From Pseudomonadota bacterium (GTDB taxonomy: Bacteria; Pseudomonadota; Alphaproteobacteria; JACQOE01): DNA of 64,000 nucleotides. Location: the NCBI GenBank assembly GCA_016202695.1, contig JACQOE010000094.1, positions 1 to 64,000 on the forward strand. Direction: 5' to 3'. Under the pieces are notes generated by a model. The model did no database searches and had not been told where the DNA came from. It saw nothing but the letters and a program-made list of their open reading frames with translations. A program made the position numbers and the translations under genes. Shown here in pieces: positions 16,581 through 25,340 of this stretch (position 1 is its first letter; each line of letters opens with the position of its first letter).

Positions 16581-18436
16581 CCGCCCCTCCCCGGCGCGCC
16601 GCGCCGGTGCCCGCCGAGCCCGGCGAGGAAGCCCCCGAGCCCGTGCGGAAAGGCGAGCACGAGGCCGACGATGACGAGGCCGAGATAGAGGCGCCAGAAG
16701 TCGGTCGCGGTCGCGATCCCGATCTGCAGCAGCTTGTAGGCGAGCGCGCCGAGGAGCGGCCCGGAGAGCGTGCCGACCCCGCCCAGGAGCAGCATCACCA
16801 GCCCGTCGAGCGAGATCGGCACCCCGAGCGCGGCCGGGAACACGCTGCCCTTGAAGAAGGCGTAGAGCCCGCCGGCGAGCCCGGCGAAGCCGCCGGCCAG
16901 CGCGAAGGCGAGCCAGCGCCAACGGATCACGTCGATGCCGATCGCCTCGGCCCTGAGCGCCGAGTCGCGCGCGGCGCGAAGCGCGTAGCCGAAGGGGGCG
17001 AAGACGATCCGGCGAAGAAGGAACAGGGCGGCGGCGACCAGGGCGAGGGCGAGGTAGTAGAAGCGCGCCCCTCCCGCCGCCCACGCCGGCGGCCAGACGC
17101 CGAGGATGCCGTTGTCGCCGCCGGTGAGCGCGGACCACTGGAAGGCGACGGCGAACAGGATCTGGGCGAAGGCAAGGGTCAGCATGGCGAGGTAGATGCC
17201 GGAAAGCCGGACGCAGAACCAGCCGAGCACCAGCCCGCCGACGAGCGCCGCCGCCGGGGCGAGGAGGAGCGCCGGCCCGAGCCCCCAGCCGAGGGCCTTG
17301 GCGGCGAGCGCCGCCGCGTAGGCGCCGAGCCCGAAATAGGCGGCATGGCCGAACGAGACCAGCCCGCCGATGCCGACCAGGAAATGCAGGCTGGCGGCGA
17401 AGAGGGCGAAGATCAGGATCTCGGTGAGGACGCCGAGATGGTACTCGCCGAGGAGGAGCGGCGCGCCGAGGAGGAGGAGCGCGAGCGCCGCCCAGCCGGG
17501 CCCGATCCCGCGCCGCGGCGGGGCGAGGGACGCGCGCTCCGCCGGCCCCTCGCGGGCGATCCCCTCCGCCCGCCCCAGGAGCCCCTGCGGGCGGAGCACC
17601 AGCACCACCGCCATCACCAGGAAGACGAGGACCAGGGTGAGATCGGGGAAGAGGACGATGCCGAAGGCGTGAAGCTCGGCGATCAGCACCGCGGCGAGGA
17701 ACGCGCCGAGCACGCTCCCCATGCCGCCGACGACGACCACGACGAACGCCTCGACGATGACCTCGACGTCCATCGCCGCGTGCGCGGCGCTTCTCGGGAT
17801 GGCGAGCGCGCCCCCCAGCCCGGCGAGGGCGGCGCCGATGGCGAACACGGCGGTGAACAGCCAGGCCTGGTCCACCCCCAGCGCGCCGACCATGTCGCGG
17901 TCCTCGGTCGCGGCCCGCACCAGCACCCCGAAGCGGGTGCGATGGAGCATCAGCCAGAGGAGACCCAGCACCGCCGGGCCGAGGGCGAGGAGGAAGAGGT
18001 CGTACTCGGGAAGCTGATGGCCGAGGAGCCGGACCGAGCCGCCCAGCCCCGGCGCCCGCGGACCCACGAGCTCCTCCGGACCGAAGAGCCACAGCACCGC
18101 GTCCTCGGCGATGAGCGCGACGCCGAAGGTGGCGAGGAGCTGGAACAGCTCGGGCGAGCCGTAGAGCCGGCGGAGCAGCGTCGCCTCGAGCCCCGCCCCC
18201 AGCGCCCCCACCGCCAGCGCCGCGAGCGCGAGCCCGGCCCAGAACCCGAGCGGCCCCGCCCCCAGCCGCGCGATCAGGGCGTAGGCGAAGTAGGCGCCGA
18301 GCATGTAGAGCGCGCCGTGGGCGAAGTTCACCACCCGGGTCACGCCGAAGATGAGCGACAGCCCCGCCGCCACCAGGAACAGCGAGCACGCCCCGGCGAG
18401 CCCGGTCAGGAACTGGACGACGAGGAAGTCCAACAT
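16577..18436 (-). CDS. Fused LivH-LivM ABC transporter permease
   Basis: A 619-residue inner-membrane permease in which both HAAT permeases are joined in one frame. Residues 1-290 are LivH-like (LIFGVTRVVNFAHGALYMLG, later GGMGSVLGAFLAA). After a linker of about 50 residues, residues 340-600 are LivM-like (VGIGGLVSFGHAAYFGLGAY, LSGIYLAMLTLAFAQ, GGVGTLSGPLLGA). No stop or frameshift separates them. Start is ATG 18436, with a GGGGAGGGG Shine-Dalgarno just upstream. A 274-bp repeat element ends only about 10 nt upstream of that site. Substrate is unknown: branched-chain amino acids, amides or urea are possible. The binding protein at 19240-20469 is on the same strand. Confidence 0.88.
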   Translation of the reverse strand: MLDFLVVQFLTGLAGACSLFLVAAGLSLIFGVTRVVNFAHGALYMLGAYFAYALIARLGAGPLGFWAGLALAALAVGALGAGLEATLLRRLYGSPELFQLLATFGVALIAEDAVLWLFGPEELVGPRAPGLGGSVRLLGHQLPEYDLFLLALGPAVLGLLWLMLHRTRFGVLVRAATEDRDMVGALGVDQAWLFTAVFAIGAALAGLGGALAIPRSAAHAAMDVEVIVEAFVVVVVGGMGSVLGAFLAAVLIAELHAFGIVLFPDLTLVLVFLVMAVVLVLRPQGLLGRAEGIAREGPAERASLAPPRRGIGPGWAALALLLLGAPLLLGEYHLGVLTEILIFALFAASLHFLVGIGGLVSFGHAAYFGLGAYAAALAAKALGWGLGPALLLAPAAALVGGLVLGWFCVRLSGIYLAMLTLAFAQILFAVAFQWSALTGGDNGILGVWPPAWAAGGARFYYLALALVAAALFLLRRIVFAPFGYALRAARDSALRAEAIGIDVIRWRWLAFALAGGFAGLAGGLYAFFKGSVFPAALGVPISLDGLVMLLLGGVGTLSGPLLGALAYKLLQIGIATATDFWRLYLGLVIVGLVLAFPHGLGGFLAGLGGHRRGAPGRGG

Positions 18437-18446
18437 CGCCCCTCCC

Positions 18447-18720
18447 CTAGAGCCATTTCCTATCGGATTGTACCGGCTGCGTTGCTCGCGGGCGAGGCGA
18501 TCCGCTAGTCGCGCCGCTAAGTGGGTTGCGGGGCATTCGGTCGGGCGGCGCATCGCCGCGGGCGCCCGCCCCCGCTCAAACCCATGGGGCGGGGAGATTT
18601 CTCGCCGTGGGTTCGTCGACGGGCTTGACCGTAGTCCCCGCTACGCCCTTCGCCCGTCTCCTGCCCACGTCGAAAAATCTCCTCGGCGCAGCGATTCAAT
18701 CCGATAGGAAAAGGCTCTAG
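18447..18720. repeat. 274-bp element with terminal inverted repeats and internal hairpins
   Basis: The ends are 24-bp inverted repeats with one mismatch across CTAGAGCC[A/T]TTTCC and TATCGGATTG (18447-18470 and 18697-18720). Inside, 18594-18611 pairs with 18664-18681 (16 of 18 bases), GACGGGC (18618-18624) pairs with GCCCGTC (18652-18658), and GTAG (18631-18634) with CTAC (18641-18644). These nest into one long stem-loop. There is no ORF of transposase size. It looks like a MITE or a structured repeat, and it abuts the livHM ribosome binding site. Confidence 0.7.
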
Positions 18721-18836
18721 TGCACGTTCATGCCGAGCGCAAACCCCACGGTCCGGGGTCATGGCCGGGCTTGGTTCACGATTGTCCGGTTCGGCAAAAT
18801 CGGTTGTGATCGGCGCCGCTTCCGCAGCTTGGAACC

Positions 18837-18931
18837 GTCATGACCGGGCTTGTCCCGGTCATCCACGTCTCCTCGGTCGGAGAGAAGGCGTGGATGGCCG
18901 GGACTCGGCCTTCGGCCGGCCCGGCCATGAC
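18837..18931. repeat. Long imperfect palindrome (GTCATG...CATGAC)
   Basis: A 95-bp inverted repeat. Its left arm, GTCATGACCGGGCTTGTCCC..., is complementary to the right arm ending ...GGCCCGGCCATGAC, with secondary hairpins around TCCTCGGTCGG and TCGGCCTTCGGCCG. Translations give MTGLVPVIHV and DGRD...PGHD peptides, the usual signature of a repeat family common in alphaproteobacterial intergenic regions. Confidence 0.75.
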
Positions 18932-19102
18932 CACCTGCGATGCGCGGAACCGCCGGTATCGACCCGTTTCCGGTGTCCAGAAATCGGAACCGGACAGCCG
19001 TGGTCATGGCCGGGCAGGACGGGGAGGTTGCACGCGGTCACGACGGAACCGCACGAGTGGCGAGAGTCTGACGGATGAGACCCGGCGCGTACGCATTCGC
19101 TC

Positions 19103-19198
19103 GTCACCCCGGGCAAGCGGCGAAGCCGCGCGACCCGGGGGCCAGGCCGACGCTCGCCCCCCTGGACCCCGGCTCTCGCTTCGCTCGGCCGGGGTGAC
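19103..19198. repeat. Palindromic intergenic repeat, copy 2 (core inverted)
   Basis: A 96-bp block with the same GTCACCCC...GGGGTGAC ends as copy 1 at 23-117. Its outer arms match the reverse complement of copy 1, while the downstream flank (CATCTGTTTG, then GATCCACTA) matches in direct orientation. The middle 20 bp differ. The downstream flank runs into the stop codon of the binding-protein gene on the other strand. Confidence 0.75.
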
Positions 19199-19239
19199 GA
19201 TGACAAAGGCGGCTGGGCCCATCTGTTTGCTTTGATCCA

Positions 19240-20469
19240 CTACCCGCCCGGGCGCAGCTCCTTCACCTTCTCCGGCCCGGGCAGATAGGTGGCGCCGTCG
19301 GCGAAGCGCCAGTCGGTCATCCGCCCCATGCCGCCCCGCACCGTGGTCCGGCCGAGGAAGGTGCCCATGGTCGACTGCTGGTCGCTGGCGCGGAAGGTGA
19401 TCGGGCCGAAGGGGGTGTCGAGGGAGAGCCCGCGCATCGCCCGGATCAGCGCCTCGGTGTCGGTGGAGCCGGCCTTGGCGATCGCCTTGGCGACCGTCTT
19501 GACGGTGACGTAGCCGACCACCGAGCCCATCCGCGGATAGTCCTTGAAGCGCGCCTCGTAGGCCGTGCGGAAGGCGACATGCGCCGGCGTCTCGAGCTGG
19601 TCGAAGGGATAGCCGGTGACGATCCAGCCCGCCGGCATCTCGTCCTTCAGGGGATCGCCCCACTCCGGCTCGCCGGTGAGCAGGCTCACCACCGGCCGGC
19701 CCCGGAACAGGCCGCGCAGGTTGCCCTCGCGCACGAACTTGGTGAGGTCGGCGCCGAAGGTGACGTTGAAGATCGCCTCCGGCTCGGCCAGCGCCAGCGC
19801 CTGCACGGTCGGGCCGGCGTCGATCTTGCCCAGCGCCGGCCACTGCTCGGCCACGAACTCGACGTCGGGCCGGCGCTCCCTGAGGAGGGCCTTGAACGCC
19901 TTCACCGCCGACTGGCCGTACTCGTAGTTGGGGGCGATCGTCACCCAGCGCTTCGCCGGAAGCTTCGCCGCCTCCTCGGCCAGCATCGCCGACTGCACGT
20001 AGGTGCCGGGGCGGAGGCGGAAGGTGAAGGGGTTGCCCTTCTCCCAGGCGATGGCGTCGGTCAAGGGCTCGGAGGCGAGGAACATCGCCTTCTTCTGATG
20101 GGCCACGTCGGCGACCGCGAGGCCGATGTTGGAGAGGATCGTCCCCACCAGCAGGTGCGCGCGCTCGCGCGAGAGGAGCTCGTTCGCCACCGTCACCGCC
20201 TGGCCGGGATTGCCGCCGTCGTCGCGCGAGATCAGCTCGAGCTTCCGCCCCAGCACCCCGCCGGCGGCGTTCACCTCGTCGACGGCGAGATGGAGGCCGT
20301 TGCGATAGGGAAGGGTGAAGGCGGCGAAGGTCGAGTAGCTGTTGAGGTCGCCGATCCGGATCGGGTCCTCGGCCCCGGCCGGGGCCGATGCCGCGCCGAG
20401 GCCGATCGCCGCCGCCGCGAGCGAGAGGAGAACGCCCCCGCCGCGGACCGGAACCCTGGGTGTCGTCAT
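19240..20469 (-). CDS. ABC transporter substrate-binding protein (LivK-type)
   Basis: Periplasmic binding protein of 409 residues for a HAAT-type importer. The N terminus has an RVPVRGG start, a hydrophobic signal core and a cleavage region near SAPAGAEDP. The mature start, IRIGDLNSYSTFAAFTLPYRNG, and the VNAAGGVLGRKLELISRDDGGNPGQAV stretch are typical of type 1 periplasmic folds (Peripla_BP_6). No lipobox Cys is present. The start is ATG 20469 with GGAAGG nine nt upstream. It lies 56 nt after the fused flavoprotein gene and 800 nt before the permease, all on one strand. Ligand unknown; the family binds amino acids, amides, urea and aromatic acids. Confidence 0.87.
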   Translation of the reverse strand: MTTPRVPVRGGGVLLSLAAAAIGLGAASAPAGAEDPIRIGDLNSYSTFAAFTLPYRNGLHLAVDEVNAAGGVLGRKLELISRDDGGNPGQAVTVANELLSRERAHLLVGTILSNIGLAVADVAHQKKAMFLASEPLTDAIAWEKGNPFTFRLRPGTYVQSAMLAEEAAKLPAKRWVTIAPNYEYGQSAVKAFKALLRERRPDVEFVAEQWPALGKIDAGPTVQALALAEPEAIFNVTFGADLTKFVREGNLRGLFRGRPVVSLLTGEPEWGDPLKDEMPAGWIVTGYPFDQLETPAHVAFRTAYEARFKDYPRMGSVVGYVTVKTVAKAIAKAGSTDTEALIRAMRGLSLDTPFGPITFRASDQQSTMGTFLGRTTVRGGMGRMTDWRFADGATYLPGPEKVKELRPGG

Positions 20470-20525
20470 CCGTGTCGAGCCTTCCATGCCGGATGGTTGC
20501 GAATGGGACTCCGCCGCGAGGGGCG

Positions 20526-23500
20526 TCAGCTCGCCGCCGCGCGGACCTCGAGGCGCTTCAGGCAGCGGTCGATCCACTGCCGGGTCAGCTTCTCCTGGAC
20601 CGCGTTCTGGGCGAGCCGCGCGGCCAGGACCGGGAACTCCACCAGGTCCAGCGGCTGGTCCTGGTTGAAGCAGGAAAATACCACGGTTTCGACCCCTGTC
20701 ACCGGGTCGCGGTGGCTCTGCAGGCACTGGGCGCAGATCTCCTTCATCATGCACTGCATCGGCGAGTTGATGCTGGCGATCGCCCGCTGCCCGGGCCGGA
20801 CGTGGCCCGCCAGGAGCGTGCCCCGCGCCGCCTTCACCGCCGCCATCATCCGGTCCGAGCCGATCACGATCATCCGCCCGGCCTCGGCGAGCGGGATCGG
20901 GGGCGGCCCCAGCCGCCCCCCGGCGTAGGCCGCGAGGGCATCGACGATGGTGCCGACGAACGCCCGGTCCTGCGGCCGGCCGGGGCGGAAGCCCGGGGCC
21001 TCGTCGCAGCACCAGACGACCGCGTCGGCGGCGGCCTCGATCCGCTCCGGGTAGTAGCGGTCGGCGACCCGGCGGTAGCCGGCGAAGTAGAGCACCCGCG
21101 AGCCGGCGGCGCGGAGCGCCCCGCCGATCGAGAACAGGACCGCGTTGCCGAGACCGCCGCCGACCAGAATCACGGTCTCGCCCGAGGGGATTTCCGTCGG
21201 CGAGCCGGTCGGGCCCATCAGCACCACCGGCTCGCCCGGCTTGAGGAGGGCGCAGAGGTCGGAGGAGCCGCCCATCTCCAGCACGATCACCGCCACCAGG
21301 CCGCGCTCGCGGTCGACCCACGCCCCGGTCATGGCGAGGCCCTCCATGGCGAGGAGCGTGCCGTCGACGCGGGCCGAGCGGGCCTCGTAGTTCTGCAGCC
21401 GTAAGAACTGGCCGGGGCGGAAGTTCCGCGCCGCCCAGGGCGCCCGCACCACCACCTCGACGATGGCCGGGGCGAGGATCCGGACGGCCTCGATCCGCGC
21501 CCGCAGGCCCCGGCCGAAGGCCGCCGCCACCCCCTCGGGGTCGGCCGCAGGCGGGCGGCGGGCGAGCATCCGGCTCACCACCGGGTAGCCCTTGAGCGCG
21601 CTCGCCATGGCCTTGACGACGTTGCCGTAGAACGAGGGGTGGAGGTCGCCGAAGAAGCTCACCGCGCGGCCGTCCTCGCGCAGGTCCATCAGCACCCTGA
21701 CCGCGCCCGGCTTGGGCGTCGGCTCGGGCTTGGCCTGGTTCCCCTCCTCGTCGACGGCGCGGAAGTAGCGCCCGTCGCGGATCACGTGCCCGGAGTCCTC
21801 GCGGGCGAGCACGGTGTTGGGGTGGGTGCCGGCGGCGATCAGGATCGCGCGCGCCGGGAGCACCACCTCGCCGCCGGCGGGCGCGAGCGCGCCGCCCTCG
21901 CCCGGACGCTGGCGCTCGACCCTGAGGCCGACCGCGTGGCCGGCCGCGTCCACCTCCACCGCCTTCGGCGCCAGGCCCTCGGCGAAGCGCACCCCCTCCT
22001 CGAGCGCCTTCTCGACCTCCTCGTGGTTGAGCCGGTAGCTGGGCGAATCCTGGAGCCGGCGCCGGTAGACGATGGTCGAGCCGCCCCAGGAGCGCAGCAG
22101 CTCGTGGACGCGGGCCGGGCGGCCCTCGCGGGCGGCGGCGGCGCGCTCGTCGCGGAGGGCGCGGGCATGGGCGAGGAACTCGTCGGCGATCTCGGCCTCG
22201 CCGCCCGTCCAGGCGGCTCGGACCGCGTCCATCCCGCGCTCGGCGACCAGGGTCTCGTAGCGGGCGAGGAATTTCTCCACCTGGACCGGATAGTAGGCGA
22301 GCGCCTCGGTCGCGGTGTCGATCGCGGTCAGGCCGCCGCCCACCACCACCACCGGGAGCCGGAGCTGGAGGTTGGCAACCGAGTCCCGCTTGGCGGCGCC
22401 GGTGAGCTGCAGCGCCATCAGGAAATCGGACGCCTGGCGCACGCCCTTGGCGAGCGCGTTCGGCATGGCGACGTAGGACGGCCGCCCGGCGCCGAGGCAG
22501 AGCGCGACGTGGTCGATTCCCTCGGCGAAGGCCTGCTCGAGGGTGAGGGCGCCCCCCAGCCGCACGCCGCCGAACATCGAGAACTCGCGCCGGCGCTCGA
22601 GGATGAGGCGGACCAGCTTGAGGAAGTTCTTGTCCCAGCGCACGGTGATGCCGTACTCGGCGACGCCGCCGAACCCGGCCATCACCCGATCGTCGAGCGA
22701 CTCGTACAGGGCGCGAACGTCGCGGATCGGGGCGAAGGGGACGCGCCGGCCCTCCGCGTCCACGCCCGAGAGCCACGCCGGCAGGGGCTCGATCTTGAGC
22801 CCGTCGATGCCGATCACCCGGTGCCCGTCGTTCATCAGGTGGTGGGCGAGCGTGAAGCCGGCCGGGCCGAGGCCGGCGACCAGCACGGTCCGCCCGCTCG
22901 CCGGGGCGGGGAGCGGCCGGCGCAGGTTGAGCGGGTTCCAGCGGGTCAGGAGGCCGTAGACCTCGAAGCCGCAGGGGAGCGCGAGCACGTCCTTGAGGAT
23001 GCGGGTCTCGGCCTGGGGGATGTTGACCGGCTCCTGCTTCTGGTAGATGCACGACTTCATGCAGTCGTTGCAGATGCGGTGCCCGGTCGCCGCCACCATC
23101 GGGTTGTCGACGGCGATGAGGGCAAGGGCGCCGAGGGCGTGCCCCTCGGTCTTGGCCACGTGCATCTCGGAGATCTTCTCCTCGAGCGGGCAGCCGGCGA
23201 GGAGGACGCCGTGGGCGCTGCTGCGGAAGGCGCCGCTGGCCTTGTCCTTGAGGCCGGTCGAGCAGGAATCCTTCCCCTGGTTGTGGCAGAAGATGCAGTA
23301 GTGGGTCTCGTCGAGGGCGTGGACGAGGTCGGCCCCGGCATCGGTGACGGCGAAGCCCTCGCGCCGGCGAAGCCGCGCCTCGGGGAGCCTGAGCATCGTC
23401 ACCCCTGCCCGCTCCTCGGTCTCGACCGGGACCAGCCGGTCGGGCTCCACCCGCCGCGGCACCTTGAAGAGGACGCCCCGGCGGTGGCGGCGCCGGCCCT

Positions 23501-24023
23501 CGCGGCCCATGACCGCCCAGGCGGCGTAGCGGGCGGCCTCGTCGAGGGCCCCGGCGTTGGCCGCCTCGTCGTCGAGCCAGGCCATCACCGCGCGGGCGAA
23601 GGCGGGCTCGTCGAGCGGCCCGCCGAGCCGGGCCTCGAGCGCGCGCGCCAGCGCCTCGCCGTCGAAGGCCGCCGCCTCGGCTTCCCCGTGGGCCTTGAGC
23701 GCGATCCGCTGCACGAAGCGCCGCTTGCAGGCGTAGAGCGGGGAGAGCTCGTGGTGGCGGGCGGCGAGCGCCGCGACCTCGCGGCCGATCCCGAACAGCC
23801 GGCCGAGGAAGTCCTCGACATGGGGGACGAGGGCGAGGAGGAGCTCCGACTCGGCCTTGCGGGCGAGCGAGTCCGGCTCGGCCCGGGCGGCGAGGAGGCG
23901 GGCGGCGAGCGCCGCGTCGGCCTCGTTGAGCTCGGCGAGGAAGGCGCGGTCGAGCCGCACCAGCCCGTCGCGCGCGTAAAGGTCCTCGAAGGCGAGGCCG
24001 AAGGCGAGCTGCGGCGCGGTCAT
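20526..24023 (-). CDS. Fused GltD-like / PyrK-like iron-sulfur flavoprotein
   Basis: A 1165-residue multidomain oxidoreductase. Residues 1-230 form an N-terminal helical part I do not recognise. Cys243, 246, 254, 278, 318, 321 and 325 (CIFCHNQGKDSC, AGCPLEEK, CNDCMKSC) form a GltD/NfnB-like iron-sulfur region. From 380 a GltD-like FAD/NAD module follows (VLVAGLGPAG; second nucleotide fold VVVVGGGLTAIDTATEAL near 520; IAAGTHPN). The last 350 residues resemble PyrK/NfnA: FRPGQFLRLQNY, ILVGGGLGNAVL and a CX5CX2CX14C cluster. By analogy with NfnAB this could move electrons between NAD(P)H and a low-potential acceptor, but the fusion order and N-terminal part are unusual. The gene lies 56 nt upstream of an ABC binding-protein gene and is divergent from ctaA (ATG 24023). 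Confidence 0.8.
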   Translation of the reverse strand: MTAPQLAFGLAFEDLYARDGLVRLDRAFLAELNEADAALAARLLAARAEPDSLARKAESELLLALVPHVEDFLGRLFGIGREVAALAARHHELSPLYACKRRFVQRIALKAHGEAEAAAFDGEALARALEARLGGPLDEPAFARAVMAWLDDEAANAGALDEAARYAAWAVMGREGRRRHRRGVLFKVPRRVEPDRLVPVETEERAGVTMLRLPEARLRRREGFAVTDAGADLVHALDETHYCIFCHNQGKDSCSTGLKDKASGAFRSSAHGVLLAGCPLEEKISEMHVAKTEGHALGALALIAVDNPMVAATGHRICNDCMKSCIYQKQEPVNIPQAETRILKDVLALPCGFEVYGLLTRWNPLNLRRPLPAPASGRTVLVAGLGPAGFTLAHHLMNDGHRVIGIDGLKIEPLPAWLSGVDAEGRRVPFAPIRDVRALYESLDDRVMAGFGGVAEYGITVRWDKNFLKLVRLILERRREFSMFGGVRLGGALTLEQAFAEGIDHVALCLGAGRPSYVAMPNALAKGVRQASDFLMALQLTGAAKRDSVANLQLRLPVVVVGGGLTAIDTATEALAYYPVQVEKFLARYETLVAERGMDAVRAAWTGGEAEIADEFLAHARALRDERAAAAREGRPARVHELLRSWGGSTIVYRRRLQDSPSYRLNHEEVEKALEEGVRFAEGLAPKAVEVDAAGHAVGLRVERQRPGEGGALAPAGGEVVLPARAILIAAGTHPNTVLAREDSGHVIRDGRYFRAVDEEGNQAKPEPTPKPGAVRVLMDLREDGRAVSFFGDLHPSFYGNVVKAMASALKGYPVVSRMLARRPPAADPEGVAAAFGRGLRARIEAVRILAPAIVEVVVRAPWAARNFRPGQFLRLQNYEARSARVDGTLLAMEGLAMTGAWVDRERGLVAVIVLEMGGSSDLCALLKPGEPVVLMGPTGSPTEIPSGETVILVGGGLGNAVLFSIGGALRAAGSRVLYFAGYRRVADRYYPERIEAAADAVVWCCDEAPGFRPGRPQDRAFVGTIVDALAAYAGGRLGPPPIPLAEAGRMIVIGSDRMMAAVKAARGTLLAGHVRPGQRAIASINSPMQCMMKEICAQCLQSHRDPVTGVETVVFSCFNQDQPLDLVEFPVLAARLAQNAVQEKLTRQWIDRCLKRLEVRAAAS

Positions 24024-24221
24024 CCGCCGGGCGGCAGGATCAGGCGGGCCCGGCCCCGGCGCGGCCGGCGGGAACGGGATCGGTGGTCGGTGGACATTTG
24101 CCGTTGCATACCATAATGGTGGTCGCGGGTGGCAAGTAAGCGATTCCCGGCCCGCCCGCAACGCCTTTCTCCCGCTCCGGCGCGAGCGGCCGGATCCTGG
24201 CGCCCGACCCCGCCCCCCCCG

Positions 24222-25280
24222 ATGGCCTCGCCGATGTCCTCCACCTCCGCACCCCCCAGCCGGCGCCCGGTCGCGCTCTGGCTGTTCGTCTGCCTCGGCC
24301 TCGTCTTCGCCATGGTCGTGCTGGGCGGCGTGACCCGGCTCACCCACTCGGGGCTCTCGATGGTCGAATGGCGGCCGGTGACGGGCTGGCTTCCGCCCCT
24401 CTCCGAGGACGCCTGGCAGGCGGAGTTCGAGAAGTACCGGCAGTACCCCGAGTTCCTCAAGCTCAACCCGGACATGGACCTCGCCGGATTCCAGGGAATC
24501 TACTGGCTCGAATACCTGCACCGGCTGCTCGGGCGGACGCTCGGCCTCGCCTTCCTCGTCCCCCTGGTCTGGTTCTGGGCGCGCGGGCAAATCGGGCGCG
24601 ACCTGTGGCCGAAGCTCTTCGCCATCTTCGTCCTCGGCGGGCTCCAGGGCGGGCTCGGCTGGTTCATGGTGGCGAGCGGGCTGGTCGACTACCCGGACGT
24701 GAGCGCCTACCGGCTCACCGCCCATCTCGGGCTCGCGGTGGCGATCTTCGCCTGGATTCTGTGGCTGGCGCTCGACCTGATCGAGCCCCGGGCGCCGCGC
24801 CTTCCGCCCGCCGAGACGCGCGTCCTCCGTCGCGCCGGCGGGGCGACGCTGGCCCTGGTGGTGGCCGCCATCCTCGCCGGCGGGCTGGTCGCCGGCACCG
24901 ACGCCGGCTTCGCCTACAACACCTTCCCGCTCATGGGCGAACGCCTGTTCCCCGACGGCTACGCCCTGCTCGAGCCCTTCCACCTCAACCTGTTCGAGAA
25001 CGTCGTCGCCGTCCAGTTCAACCACCGCCTCCTCGCCGCCCTGGCTGCGGCGGCGATCCTCGGCCTCTGGCTTTACGCCCGCCGGCGCGCCCTTCCCCCC
25101 CGCCACGCCCGCGCCGTCGACGCCCTCGCGCTCGCCGGCGCGGCGCAGTTCGCCCTCGGGGTGGCGGCGCTGGTCCTTATCGTGCCGGTCCCGCTCGGCG
25201 CCGCCCACCAGGGCGGCGCGCTGGTGCTGCTGGCGGCAGCGCTCGTGCTGCTGCACGGGCTCAGGCGCGCCGAGGGCTGA
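24222..25280 (+). CDS. ctaA: Heme A synthase (COX15/CtaA)
   Basis: Polytopic membrane enzyme that oxidises the C8 methyl of heme O to make heme A for aa3-type cytochrome oxidase. The 352 residues contain about eight membrane segments in two similar halves. Conserved features: GGVTRLTHSGLSMVEWRP, the heme-ligand His in YWLEYLHRLLGRTLG, RLTAHLGLA, GTDAGFAYNTFP, VVAVQFNHRLLA and a last His near AAHQGGAL. The size and loop pattern fit the alphaproteobacterial/mitochondrial type. I take ATG 24222; ATG 24234 is as likely, and the frame back to GTG 24129 is proline-rich and not conserved-looking. No other cytochrome oxidase gene is nearby. Confidence 0.9.
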   Translation: MASPMSSTSAPPSRRPVALWLFVCLGLVFAMVVLGGVTRLTHSGLSMVEWRPVTGWLPPLSEDAWQAEFEKYRQYPEFLKLNPDMDLAGFQGIYWLEYLHRLLGRTLGLAFLVPLVWFWARGQIGRDLWPKLFAIFVLGGLQGGLGWFMVASGLVDYPDVSAYRLTAHLGLAVAIFAWILWLALDLIEPRAPRLPPAETRVLRRAGGATLALVVAAILAGGLVAGTDAGFAYNTFPLMGERLFPDGYALLEPFHLNLFENVVAVQFNHRLLAALAAAAILGLWLYARRRALPPRHARAVDALALAGAAQFALGVAALVLIVPVPLGAAHQGGALVLLAAALVLLHGLRRAEG

Positions 25281-25340
25281 CGGGCGGGGCGCCCGCGCCC
25301 ATATGCGGGGGACGCGATCAATCCGCGGGAGGAGGCGCCG

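Larger units (their letters stand above)
18437..19239. other. Repeat-rich 803-bp gap without genes
   Basis: No coding sequence is convincing here; every ORF is short and runs through repeats. From left to right it holds the livHM ribosome binding site (18438-18446), a 274-bp inverted-repeat element (18447-18720), GTCATGGCCGGGCT-type fragments near 18759 and 19002, a long imperfect palindrome (18837-18931), and the second copy of the palindromic repeat (19103-19198). It separates the binding-protein gene from the permease genes of the same transporter. Confidence 0.7.

Noticed and set aside
16577-18436. LivH-LivM fusion as an assembly or frameshift artefact
   Set aside because: The frame is continuous with a plausible 50-residue linker. 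No stop, start or Shine-Dalgarno at the junction suggests two separate genes.
18351-19235. Several short ORFs on both strands (60-130 codons)
   Set aside because: They run through inverted-repeat elements and give the typical PGLVP-IHV or DGRD-PGHD peptides of intergenic repeats; none has a ribosome binding site and a family match.
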